In this document: piece by piece, positions 1 through 5,349 of the stretch
How the letters are laid out: each line of letters starts with the position of its first letter
Numbering within the stretch: the first letter of the stretch is position 1
Position numbers and translations under genes: made by a program
Assembly (NCBI GenBank): GCA_016205975.1
Contig: JACQSK010000022.1
Coordinates: 1-6,279, forward strand
Origin: Candidatus Uhrbacteria bacterium
Lineage (GTDB): Bacteria; Patescibacteria; ABY1; SG8-24; GWF2-40-263
Direction of reading: 5' to 3'
DNA length: 6,279 bases
Notes under the pieces: generated by a model
Seen by the model: only the letters and a program-made list of their open reading frames with translations
Databases searched by the model: none
Told to the model about the DNA's origin: nothing

Positions 1-853
1 AAAACTCCACGCCAGGCACGTCGCAGGCCAGGCGGTGCAGGCGTTCCATCTCGGGCCCGCGTCCGGCGATTTTTATTTTCACGTCGCCGATAATGCGCGC
101 CGCGCGGATGAGGGTCTCCACGCCTTTTTCTTCTGAAAGCCTTCCGGCATAAAAAAAGTAGTCTTCAGGCTCGAACCGCGGAGCAAACAGACGCTCGTCA
201 ATGCCAAAATGGTTCACGCGGATTTTTTCCTCGGGGAACCCGCCGCGCACGAGCTGGCGTTTCATGTATTGCGACGGGCACAGGAAGAGATCTACGCCCC
301 GCTCATAGATTTTGAGCCAGCGGTGGAACCGGTACACGGCGGTCTGGGCAAAGCTCGCGAAGAGTGAATGCTTGTGGAAGCGAGAAAGCGTGCCGCGCAC
401 TACGCCCGCATCGCGATAGTCCTCCCCGCAACCAGCCGCCCAGATGTTGTACTGCGGCGAGATGAGGTGATGGTCGTGCACGGTCATGACCACCGGCACA
501 TGGCTGTCGCGCAGCGTGTCGAGCAAGGACGGCGAAAGTTGGGTGTAGATGTTATGGATGTGTGCGACCTGGGGCGCAGTCTCGGCGATCAGCGTTGCGA
601 GCTTGCGACGGCCCTCAAGCGAGTAGGCCATGCGCGCGAGCGTCCGCACGCCCTGCCAGTCCGCCTTCACTTGAGAAGTATGCACGAACGACGGAAAGGC
701 TTTCTCATACGGCGTCTCAAGATTGTCCGGATGCTGCATGGCAAACGGAATCACCTCATGCCCTTGCCCCGTGAGCCACGCGGAAACATCCAGCAGATAC
801 CGCTCTGCCCCGCCTTGCATGAAGTAGAATTTGTTGATTTGGAGTATTTTCAT
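1..853 (-). CDS. GT4-type glycosyltransferase, 3' end beyond the window
   Basis: Probable retaining GT-B glycosyltransferase that moves a sugar from a nucleotide donor onto a growing surface glycan at the cytoplasmic face of the membrane. The frame opens with ATG (853-851) and stays open to base 1, giving 284 residues. Visible motifs: a Gly-rich N-terminal loop GGAER (14-18), GHEVIPF (31-37), HIHNIY (98-103), MTVHDHH (123-129), CPS (192-194), the C-domain opening YAGRLSEEKG (235-244) and GRGPE (264-268). GT4 enzymes usually have about 380-400 residues, so roughly the last hundred, including the E-x7-E donor-site motif, lie outside. The start is only 4 bp after the upstream stop; AGGA (866-863) with a 9-nt spacer inside the upstream gene's end is the likely ribosome site, so translation is probably coupled. 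Fold assignment is secure; donor and acceptor sugars cannot be told. Confidence 0.93.
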   Translation of the reverse strand, partial: MKILQINKFYFMQGGAERYLLDVSAWLTGQGHEVIPFAMQHPDNLETPYEKAFPSFVHTSQVKADWQGVRTLARMAYSLEGRRKLATLIAETAPQVAHIHNIYTQLSPSLLDTLRDSHVPVVMTVHDHHLISPQYNIWAAGCGEDYRDAGVVRGTLSRFHKHSLFASFAQTAVYRFHRWLKIYERGVDLFLCPSQYMKRQLVRGGFPEEKIRVNHFGIDERLFAPRFEPEDYFFYAGRLSEEKGVETLIRAARIIGDVKIKIAGRGPEMERLHRLACDVPGVEF

Positions 854-857
854 ACCT

Positions 858-2384
858 CTACGTCCTATCCGGCCTTTCCGCAAGCACAACCAAAAACCCC
901 GCATACAGCCACAGATAAAACGCGCTCGTGCGGATTTCCAAAATGGTCGAAGTGAATCCGTTGAAGGCGACGCCAAGCAGGATCGCCGCTACACCAAGCG
1001 CGAGGGCTTGCGTGAACGAATCTTTTGTTTCGCGTGCGACTTTGAGCGCAAAGAAAAAGAGTCCTCCATACAGCCAGAGGTAAAACGCCATGCCCAGCGT
1101 CCCGGTCTCTCCCCAAAGCGAAAACCAATTGTTGTCGATAAACCCCTCGGTGCCGAACACGCCGAACGGAAGGCCGAGCTCCTCATACACGCGCGTGTTG
1201 CGCAGCGCCGCGGCCGCTCCCGCGCCGAACGTGCCCGGACCGAATCCTAAAATCGGCGACGCGGCGACCACCGAGAGCGGCGTGTGAACAAACCAGAACA
1301 CGCGGCCCAAGCCGTAGTACTCCCCGCGCCAGCGCGCGGCGCTGAAGCTCTCGTAGAAACGCTCCGTGAGCGTCTGTCCATGCCCCTCGGCAAGCAGACT
1401 CACATTGAGCCCAGAGGTTCCCAGGACAAAGATGAGGAACACCACGAATGCGCCCAACCCCGCGAGCACGCGGCGGTCTTTTTTGATGAGGAGTCCGATC
1501 AAGAGAAATCCCAGGAGAAAGGCAAACCAAGAAGAGCGGGAGTACGTGAGCACGAGAGCGGGAACTCCCAGCGCAAACAGCCATGGCAGCCACGCGTGGG
1601 CGGCGAGCATTTTTTTTGTGAACAGGAACCCGGCGGCGAGCAAAAGGAAGGCGTACAAAAAGTTCCCGAGCCGGTCATAGCGGCCAAGCGTGGCAAACAC
1701 GCGCGAACCGGGATCCCAAAATTGTTCAACGCCTTGGTTGAGCACGATGCTTCCCAACGTGCGCTCCTGCGAGGGCAAGAGGAGTGCGTCAAGCGGCTCG
1801 CCGATCACCGACTGCACAAGGCCGAGCCCGGACTGGAAAACGACGATTCCGAAGAGAACCCAGGTGAGTTTTTGGATGAACGCCTTGGACGGGGCGATCT
1901 GGACGACAAGGAATAAGACGATCATGAACCGTAAAATCTGGCGCGCGCCTAAGAGGGCTGAGGCGGGAGGGACAAGGTTAACAAGCGCGGAGGCGACGAG
2001 GACGCCCACAAACAGGAGGAACGGCAAGTCAAACCGCGTGGCGCGATAGCTCTGACGGCCGGAGAGGATTCTCCAGAGCACGACCGCGGCGACGACATAG
2101 ATCAGCGCCTCGGAGCCGTAGCGCGCGAAGACGTACACGTCGTCGGGCGTGAACTTTAGGAGGACGGACTCAAACGGCAAGTACACGGCCATGAGCCCCA
2201 AGGCAAGCTCTGGGCGCAGGAACGTGAGCGCGAGGACGAGCGCAATAATCACGCCGGCGAGCACGAGCGTCGGCGAGAAGACCGATTGCAGGATGATGAG
2301 GCACACGAGCAGAGCAAACAACGCAACCGCAAACAGGGCTGTGTGCTCTTCGGCGCGTTTGTAAACGGTGCGCAGGTTCACCAT
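858..2384 (-). CDS. O-antigen ligase / Wzy-type polymerase family membrane protein
   Basis: Polytopic inner-membrane protein of the O-antigen ligase/polymerase superfamily (PF04932-like), which transfers or polymerises undecaprenyl-linked glycan outside the membrane. With ATG 2384 it has 508 residues, a normal size. Many hydrophobic segments run from about residue 15 to the end. Family-like features are RVFATLGRYDRLGN (228-241) before a membrane segment, YSRSSW (281-286), the large late external loop starting at GFGPGTF (380-386) and containing FIDNNW (415-420), then GETGTLG (425-431), followed by the last membrane segments. A GTG at 2402 would add six residues, but it directly follows the preceding terminator's T-run and has no Shine-Dalgarno; I prefer ATG 2384, which lies 8 nt after a TACAAT box. 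It is the first gene of an operon with the glycosyltransferase 4 bp downstream. Ligase, Wzy polymerase or protein O-glycosylase cannot be separated from sequence alone. Confidence 0.9.
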   Translation of the reverse strand: MVNLRTVYKRAEEHTALFAVALFALLVCLIILQSVFSPTLVLAGVIIALVLALTFLRPELALGLMAVYLPFESVLLKFTPDDVYVFARYGSEALIYVVAAVVLWRILSGRQSYRATRFDLPFLLFVGVLVASALVNLVPPASALLGARQILRFMIVLFLVVQIAPSKAFIQKLTWVLFGIVVFQSGLGLVQSVIGEPLDALLLPSQERTLGSIVLNQGVEQFWDPGSRVFATLGRYDRLGNFLYAFLLLAAGFLFTKKMLAAHAWLPWLFALGVPALVLTYSRSSWFAFLLGFLLIGLLIKKDRRVLAGLGAFVVFLIFVLGTSGLNVSLLAEGHGQTLTERFYESFSAARWRGEYYGLGRVFWFVHTPLSVVAASPILGFGPGTFGAGAAAALRNTRVYEELGLPFGVFGTEGFIDNNWFSLWGETGTLGMAFYLWLYGGLFFFALKVARETKDSFTQALALGVAAILLGVAFNGFTSTILEIRTSAFYLWLYAGFLVVLAERPDRT

Positions 2385-2392
2385 GTGAAAGA

Positions 2393-2401
2393 ATTGTAGC
2401 A
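2393..2401 (-). promoter_or_regulatory. Extended -10 promoter for the polysaccharide operon
   Basis: On the minus strand TGC-TACAAT (2401-2393) matches an extended -10 box, TGn plus five of six TATAAT bases. No good -35 is seen at 17 bp upstream, where the terminator hairpin lies; extended -10 promoters can tolerate that. Eight bases separate the box from the ATG at 2384, so transcription would begin at or within two bases of the start codon and the mRNA would be leaderless or nearly so. This agrees with the lack of a Shine-Dalgarno before either candidate start. It is inferred from sequence only. Confidence 0.5.
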
Positions 2402-2402
2402 C

Positions 2403-2434
2403 AAAAAAGCGGCCGCCTCATGGGAGGCAGCCGC
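2403..2434 (-). terminator. Intrinsic terminator of the MopE-repeat lipoprotein gene
   Basis: Minus-strand stem GCGGCTGCCT / AGGCGGCCGC, ten pairs with one G-T wobble, loop CCCATG, followed at once by six T residues (2408-2403). The stem starts 9 nt after the lipoprotein stop codon. There is no T-run on the plus side, so it acts only on minus-strand transcripts. It separates the lipoprotein transcript from the polysaccharide operon. Confidence 0.9.
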
Positions 2435-2443
2435 GCGTTCGGG

Positions 2444-4609
2444 CTAGCGCGTGATGATCGTCGAACAGGTTCCGTCGAGGTTGTCGTAGGCCGCGACGTC
2501 CAGATCGGTCTCGTCCATCGTGGCGTAGACGAGGCCCGTGGCCGCGTTGCTCTCGCACAAGGACGATCCGTCCTCGAACGCCGCGTCCACGATCACGAAG
2601 CCCGAGCTCGTGACGCACAGGTCCATCACGATGTCGTACCACCAGTCGTCGCCGCCCAACGAGGTGGCCGTGACGTCCACGCCCGAGACGCCCGTGGGGT
2701 ACCACTCCCCTTCCAGCGCGTCGTTGTCGCTCACGTCCTCACCGACGATCGAGGTGGCCAGACCGCCGTCGTTGAGGATATCAATCACGAGCTCGCAGCT
2801 CGTGCCCTCGTCGATCTCGTCGTCGCAGTCGTCGTCGACCTCGTTGAACACTTCCGTGGCGCCCGGGTTCACGTCCTCGTCGTCGTCATCGCAGTCGCCG
2901 CCGGTCGCGACGTAGCCGGAAGGCGCGTCGCAGGAGGCGTAGGTGACGTCGGAGTCTCCGTACCCGTCGTCGTCGCGGTCGCGCGACCAGGTGGTCTTGT
3001 CGACCGCCGACTCGTCGATGTTGTCATCGCAGTCGTTGTCCTGATCGTCGCACAGCTCGGGGGCGCTCGGGTAGACCGTGTCGTCCGTGTCGTCGCAGTC
3101 GGTCGCGTCGCTCACATAGCCCGAGGGGGCTTCGCAGGCGCTCGCGGTCGAGTCGGCGTCGCCGTAGGCATCGGAGTCGTCGTCCGCGTAGAACGTCGTC
3201 TCCACGCCCTCGTCCGTGTCCCCGTCGCAGTTGTCGTCGACCTCGTTGCAGGTCTCGGTCGCGCTCGGGTTCACGCTGGCGTTGCCGTCGTTGCAGTCGG
3301 TGGCATCGCTCACGTAGCCCGAGGGCGTCGAACACGCCAGCGTCGAGGAAGACGCGTCGCCGTAGGCGTCCGAGTCGGCGTCCGCATAGAACGTGGACTT
3401 GCTCGCGTCCGCGGTCGATGCGTCCGCATCGTCCGAAGCCGAGTCGCAGTCCTCGTCGACGTCCGCGCTGTCGCACACCTCGGTCGCGCCGGGGTTGATC
3501 GCGGAGTTGCCGTCGTTGCAGTCGGTGGCATCGCTCACGTAGCCCGAGGGCGCCGAGCAGGAGACCGAGCTCGTGCCCGCGTCCCCGTAGGAGTCCGAGT
3601 CCGCGTCCGCGTACCAGGTGCCCGCGCCCGCGCTGTCGTCGGGATCGGTCACATCGTCGCAGTCGTTGTCCGCGCTATCGCACACCTCGGTCGCGCCGGG
3701 GTTGATGGCCGCGTCCGTGTCGTCGCAGTCCTCGTCATTGTCGACGAGCACCGCGCTGGACGGATTGTCGCAGCTCGTGGAGACCCAGGCTCCACCGTAG
3801 CTGTCGTCGTCGCTGTCCAGGTACCAGGCGGTCATGGTGGTGGCATCCGCCGACGCATCGTCATCGTCCGCGTCGCCGTCGCAGTCTTCGTCGACGTCCG
3901 CGCTGTCGCACACCTCGGCCTGCCCGGGGTTCACGTCCGCGTCGTCGTCGTCGCAGTCGGTGTCGTCGTCGACGTACCCGTCGGGCGTCTCGCACGCGGT
4001 CTGCGTGGTGTCCGCATCGCCGTAGTCGTCGCCGTCCGCGTCCGCGTAGTAGACGGTCGGCGTGGAGACGCCGTCATCCACGACATCGTCGCAGTCGTTG
4101 TCGAGGCCGTCGCACACCTCGGCCTGCCCGGGGTTCACGTCCGCGTCCTCGTCGTTGCAGTCCACCAGGATCTCGTCCTCCTCGTCGTACTCGGCCGCCA
4201 CGTAGGAGTCGAGCAGGTCCGCGTCGCCGCCCGTGTTCTCCACGAGCTGGCTATAGGCCTCCTCGGGATCGCACGCGGTCACGTACTCGGCGTAGGAGTC
4301 GTCGTCGCCGTCGTAACCGTAGCCATCGCCGTCGCCGTCGAACATCCACACGCGGCCGATCCGGTTGGGGTCGTCGTCGTCCACCAGGTCGTCGCAGTCG
4401 TTGTCGACATCGTCGCACGTCTCGCGCTCGCCCGGGTTCACGTCCTCGTCGTCGTCGTCGCAGTCGCCGTCGGCGGGACTGTAGCCGTCGCCGTCGTCGT
4501 CGCGCGTGCTCTTCTGGGCCGCGCCGTTGAGGGTTGCGTCGTCGATCGCCCCCAGGCCGTCACAGCCCGCAAGCAGACACAGTGTCAAGAAACATCGAAT
4601 GAGTTGCAT
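2444..4609 (-). CDS. Asp/Cys-rich lipoprotein with eight MopE-type metal-binding repeats
   Basis: Predicted exported lipoprotein of 721 residues. A short signal peptide ends in the lipobox LAGC, with Cys16 as the lipidated residue and Asp17 at +2 (an inner-membrane retention signal in E. coli; its meaning here is unknown). Residues 37-603 form eight modules related to the MopE putative metal-binding motif (PF11617): an aromatic-led Asp loop such as FYADADSDAYGD, C-x2-P-x-GYV, TDCDD, NPGATEVCD, then DNDCDD. The Asp loops resemble calcium-type DxDxDG loops. Residues 604-721 are a non-repeat domain with Cys605, 665, 685 and 715 that I do not recognise. ATG 4609 is chosen because it gives the lipoprotein signal and has GGAG 6 nt upstream; a TTG at 4711 would bury the signal. 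The gene is transcribed alone, between its own upstream region and a terminator. Cation binding is a family-based inference; metal and role are unknown. Confidence 0.92.
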   Translation of the reverse strand: MQLIRCFLTLCLLAGCDGLGAIDDATLNGAAQKSTRDDDGDGYSPADGDCDDDDEDVNPGERETCDDVDNDCDDLVDDDDPNRIGRVWMFDGDGDGYGYDGDDDSYAEYVTACDPEEAYSQLVENTGGDADLLDSYVAAEYDEEDEILVDCNDEDADVNPGQAEVCDGLDNDCDDVVDDGVSTPTVYYADADGDDYGDADTTQTACETPDGYVDDDTDCDDDDADVNPGQAEVCDSADVDEDCDGDADDDDASADATTMTAWYLDSDDDSYGGAWVSTSCDNPSSAVLVDNDEDCDDTDAAINPGATEVCDSADNDCDDVTDPDDSAGAGTWYADADSDSYGDAGTSSVSCSAPSGYVSDATDCNDGNSAINPGATEVCDSADVDEDCDSASDDADASTADASKSTFYADADSDAYGDASSSTLACSTPSGYVSDATDCNDGNASVNPSATETCNEVDDNCDGDTDEGVETTFYADDDSDAYGDADSTASACEAPSGYVSDATDCDDTDDTVYPSAPELCDDQDNDCDDNIDESAVDKTTWSRDRDDDGYGDSDVTYASCDAPSGYVATGGDCDDDDEDVNPGATEVFNEVDDDCDDEIDEGTSCELVIDILNDGGLATSIVGEDVSDNDALEGEWYPTGVSGVDVTATSLGGDDWWYDIVMDLCVTSSGFVIVDAAFEDGSSLCESNAATGLVYATMDETDLDVAAYDNLDGTCSTIITR
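2801..4501 (-). repeat. Eight tandem coding modules of the lipoprotein
   Basis: Module spans in residues: R1 37-85, R2 86-181, R3 182-260, R4 261-330, R5 331-405, R6 406-471, R7 472-539, R8 540-603. A standard module has four Cys (for example 426, 439, 454 and 461 in R6). R1 lacks the aromatic half and has three Cys; R2 carries an insertion of about 25 residues between its first and second Cys; R3 and R5 have the variant CDSADVDEDCD, two residues longer than the usual CDxxDNDCDD; R8 has Phe588 where the third Cys should be. Without the lipid Cys the mature protein has 34 Cys, an even number that allows full disulfide pairing. Confidence 0.9.
3281..3552 (-). repeat. 47-bp perfect direct repeat inside modules R5 and R6
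   Basis: Bases 3281-3327 and 3506-3552 are identical over 47 bp, 225 bp apart, exactly the length of module R5. They encode the stretch from SGYVSDATDC to the start of the following NPxATE motif. Shorter perfect repeats join other modules: 3905-3943 with 4109-4147 (39 bp, R3 and R2), 3453-3483 with 3888-3918 (31 bp, R5 and R3) and 3471-3499 with 3678-3706 (29 bp, R5 and R4). Identity at DNA level, wobble positions included, points to recent module duplication or conversion rather than protein constraint alone. Confidence 0.9.
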
Positions 4610-4615
4610 GTCGCA

Positions 4616-4619
4616 CTCC
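4616..4619 (-). promoter_or_regulatory. Shine-Dalgarno that fixes the lipoprotein start
   Basis: GGAG on the minus strand with a 6-nt spacer (4615-4610) before the ATG at 4609-4607. Together with the lipobox 16 codons in, it settles the start in favour of 4609 over the upstream in-frame TTG at 4711. Confidence 0.8.
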
Positions 4620-4625
4620 AGTGGT

Positions 4626-4675
4626 GGCCTCCAGAAAACCAGAGCCGGAGAATCCCGATCCTGGCCAAGGAGGCC
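4626..4675 (-). promoter_or_regulatory. Possible hairpin in the lipoprotein mRNA leader
   Basis: GGCCTCC (4669-4675 read on the minus strand) can pair with GGAGGCC (4632-4626), enclosing 36 nt that include a weaker inner CCAG/CTGG pairing. The stem closes six bases before the Shine-Dalgarno (4619-4616). There is no T-run, so it is not a terminator. It could affect ribosome access or mRNA stability, but the 7-bp stem over a long loop may also be chance in GC-rich DNA. Confidence 0.3.
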
Positions 4676-4697
4676 TGAAGCATGCCTGAACGAGTCG

Positions 4698-4723
4698 TTG
4701 ATGTCAAACAATTGATGTCAAAC
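4698..4723 (-). promoter_or_regulatory. Tandem 12-mer with two TTGACA boxes upstream of the lipoprotein
   Basis: GTTTGACATCAA occurs twice on the minus strand (4723-4712 and 4709-4698), 14 bp apart. Each copy holds a perfect -35 consensus TTGACA (4721-4716 and 4707-4702) and a near-palindrome TTGACATCAA. For the proximal box a 17-bp spacer leads to CATGCT (4684-4679), only three matches to TATAAT, so the promoter is not convincing by itself. The exact duplication with fixed period suggests tandem regulator-binding sites or two staggered promoters. Transcription from here would give a leader of roughly 60-70 nt. Confidence 0.5.
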
Positions 4724-4730
4724 CGCCGTT

Positions 4731-4752
4731 GTAGATACTAATAAAGGTTACC
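4731..4752 (+). repeat. Left arm of a 22/23-bp inverted repeat
   Basis: This arm reads GTAGATACTAATAAA then GGTTACC. Its reverse complement recurs at 5280-5302 with one extra base (a C before GGTTACC) and no other difference. A degenerate second copy, GTAGATCCTCATT then CGGTTACC, follows at 4765-4785, 34 bp further in. The arm also holds a weak inward plus-strand promoter pattern, TTGATG (4712-4717), 16 bp, GATACT (4734-4739). Confidence 0.75.
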
Positions 4753-5279
4753 AAAACTCTCCGTGTAGATCCTCATTCGGTTACCGTGTCGCCGTATGAC
4801 GATGACGACAAGAAAGGAAGTGCTCCGCCTCGCGTGCCCTTGCCCGTCTCCAGATGCATAGCTCGGAAGATGGATATTGTCGTGGTCGCAAAGGGGTGTA
4901 CAGCCCCGACGTGACGGCGGCGCTCAAAAATGTTCTGAAACAACTCTAGCCCCAGCGTGTACATTATTTTTCGATCGAAAAAAAATGGAGACGCTCGGAA
5001 TGGGAGTGTATCCTGTGGAACAGACGAGTCCTGCAACGTGACGGCATGTGGGATCACACCTCCTCCGCGACAGATCTTCTTCTTGTGATGAGTCTGGGAA
5101 CGATAAAAAAACGTCTGGCGAAGTTCAGGCGGATGTCATTCCCGTCACATGGGAAAAGTACAACCTCTCTAAGTTCAATCCACTCCGTTTGTTCTCAAGC
5201 TGGAAATTGACCGACGGCTGAAAGTGGTATTTGCTATCCAAAAGCGACACGCGCAACCAGCTTCACGGGCACGTTCTTC
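4753..5279. other. Gene-less segment between inverted-repeat arms
   Basis: I see no convincing gene in these 527 bp. The longest frame, GTG 5057 to TGA 4773 on the minus strand (94 codons), has an AGGAGG almost touching the GTG, no recognisable domain, and ends inside the left repeat region. Short plus-strand frames (21 codons from 4796, 40 codons from 5088) lack ribosome sites. Base composition is visibly more AT-rich and mixed than the flanking genes. A 16-bp palindrome TTTTTCGATCGAAAAA lies at 4967-4982. The segment may be a decayed small mobile element, an RNA gene of unknown type, or plain spacer; none can be shown. Confidence 0.5.
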
Positions 5280-5302
5280 GGTAACCGTTTATTAGTATCT
5301 AC
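5280..5302 (-). repeat. Right arm of the 22/23-bp inverted repeat
   Basis: On the minus strand it reads GTAGATACTAATAAA, C, GGTTACC, matching the left arm at 4731-4752 apart from the extra C. Weaker similarity continues inward: GGTT followed within four bases by GTGTCGC is found at 52 bp from this end (5250-5244) and at 55 bp from the left end (4786-4792), so the related ends may be about 60 bp long. No target-site duplication is visible outside the two arms. The arm lies 14 bp downstream of the terminator of the right-hand gene. Confidence 0.75.
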
Positions 5303-5315
5303 TGCGCCGCGTACG

Positions 5316-5338
5316 AAAAAAGAGGCCAGGGGCCTCTC
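5316..5338 (-). terminator. Intrinsic terminator of the membrane protein gene
   Basis: Minus-strand stem AGAGGCC / GGCCTCT with loop CCT, extended by one G-T pair, running into six T residues (5321-5316). It begins 11 nt after the stop codon at 5352-5350. The plus strand lacks a matching T-run, so it works in one direction. Confidence 0.88.
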
Positions 5339-5349
5339 GCGAGTCAGGT

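Noticed and set aside
368..955. 195-codon plus-strand open frame opposite the glycosyltransferase
   Set aside because: It is antisense to a well-supported GT4 gene and crosses into the next gene; no domain features.
2385..2402. GTG 2402 as start of the ligase-family gene
   Set aside because: It directly follows the terminator T-run, overlaps the -10 box and lacks a Shine-Dalgarno. It remains possible only for read-through transcripts.
2801..4501. CRISPR array or noncoding tandem repeat in the GTC-rich region
   Set aside because: Repeat units are of unequal length, in frame, and encode MopE-type modules; there are no constant repeats with unique spacers.
2420..4678. 752-codon plus-strand open frame opposite the lipoprotein gene
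   Set aside because: It is the shadow of GAC/GAT/GTC-rich codons: antisense of Asp codons gives Val and Arg codons and almost no stops. The product is a meaningless Val/Arg-rich string, while the minus strand has a signal peptide, clear repeats and a terminator.
4607..4711. Upstream extension of the lipoprotein to TTG 4711
   Set aside because: It would place 34 residues before an evident lipoprotein signal peptide; the start lies inside the tandem 12-mer and has no ribosome site.
4794..4811. Plus-strand TAT-GAC-GAT-GAC-GAC-AAG, resembling a FLAG/enterokinase tag
   Set aside because: It reads YDDDDK in one frame only, with no coding context and no other vector sequence; taken as chance.
4773..5057. 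94-codon minus-strand frame in the inverted-repeat segment
   Set aside because: AGGAGG is one base from the GTG, too close to serve it; the product is low-complexity in places and shows no domain; the codon pattern does not match the neighbouring genes.
5050..5066. GGATCACACCTCCTCC, similar to the 16S rRNA 3' end
   Set aside because: It has a two-base insertion relative to the rRNA tail and no rRNA sequence upstream; a coincidence or a stray Shine-Dalgarno on the other strand.
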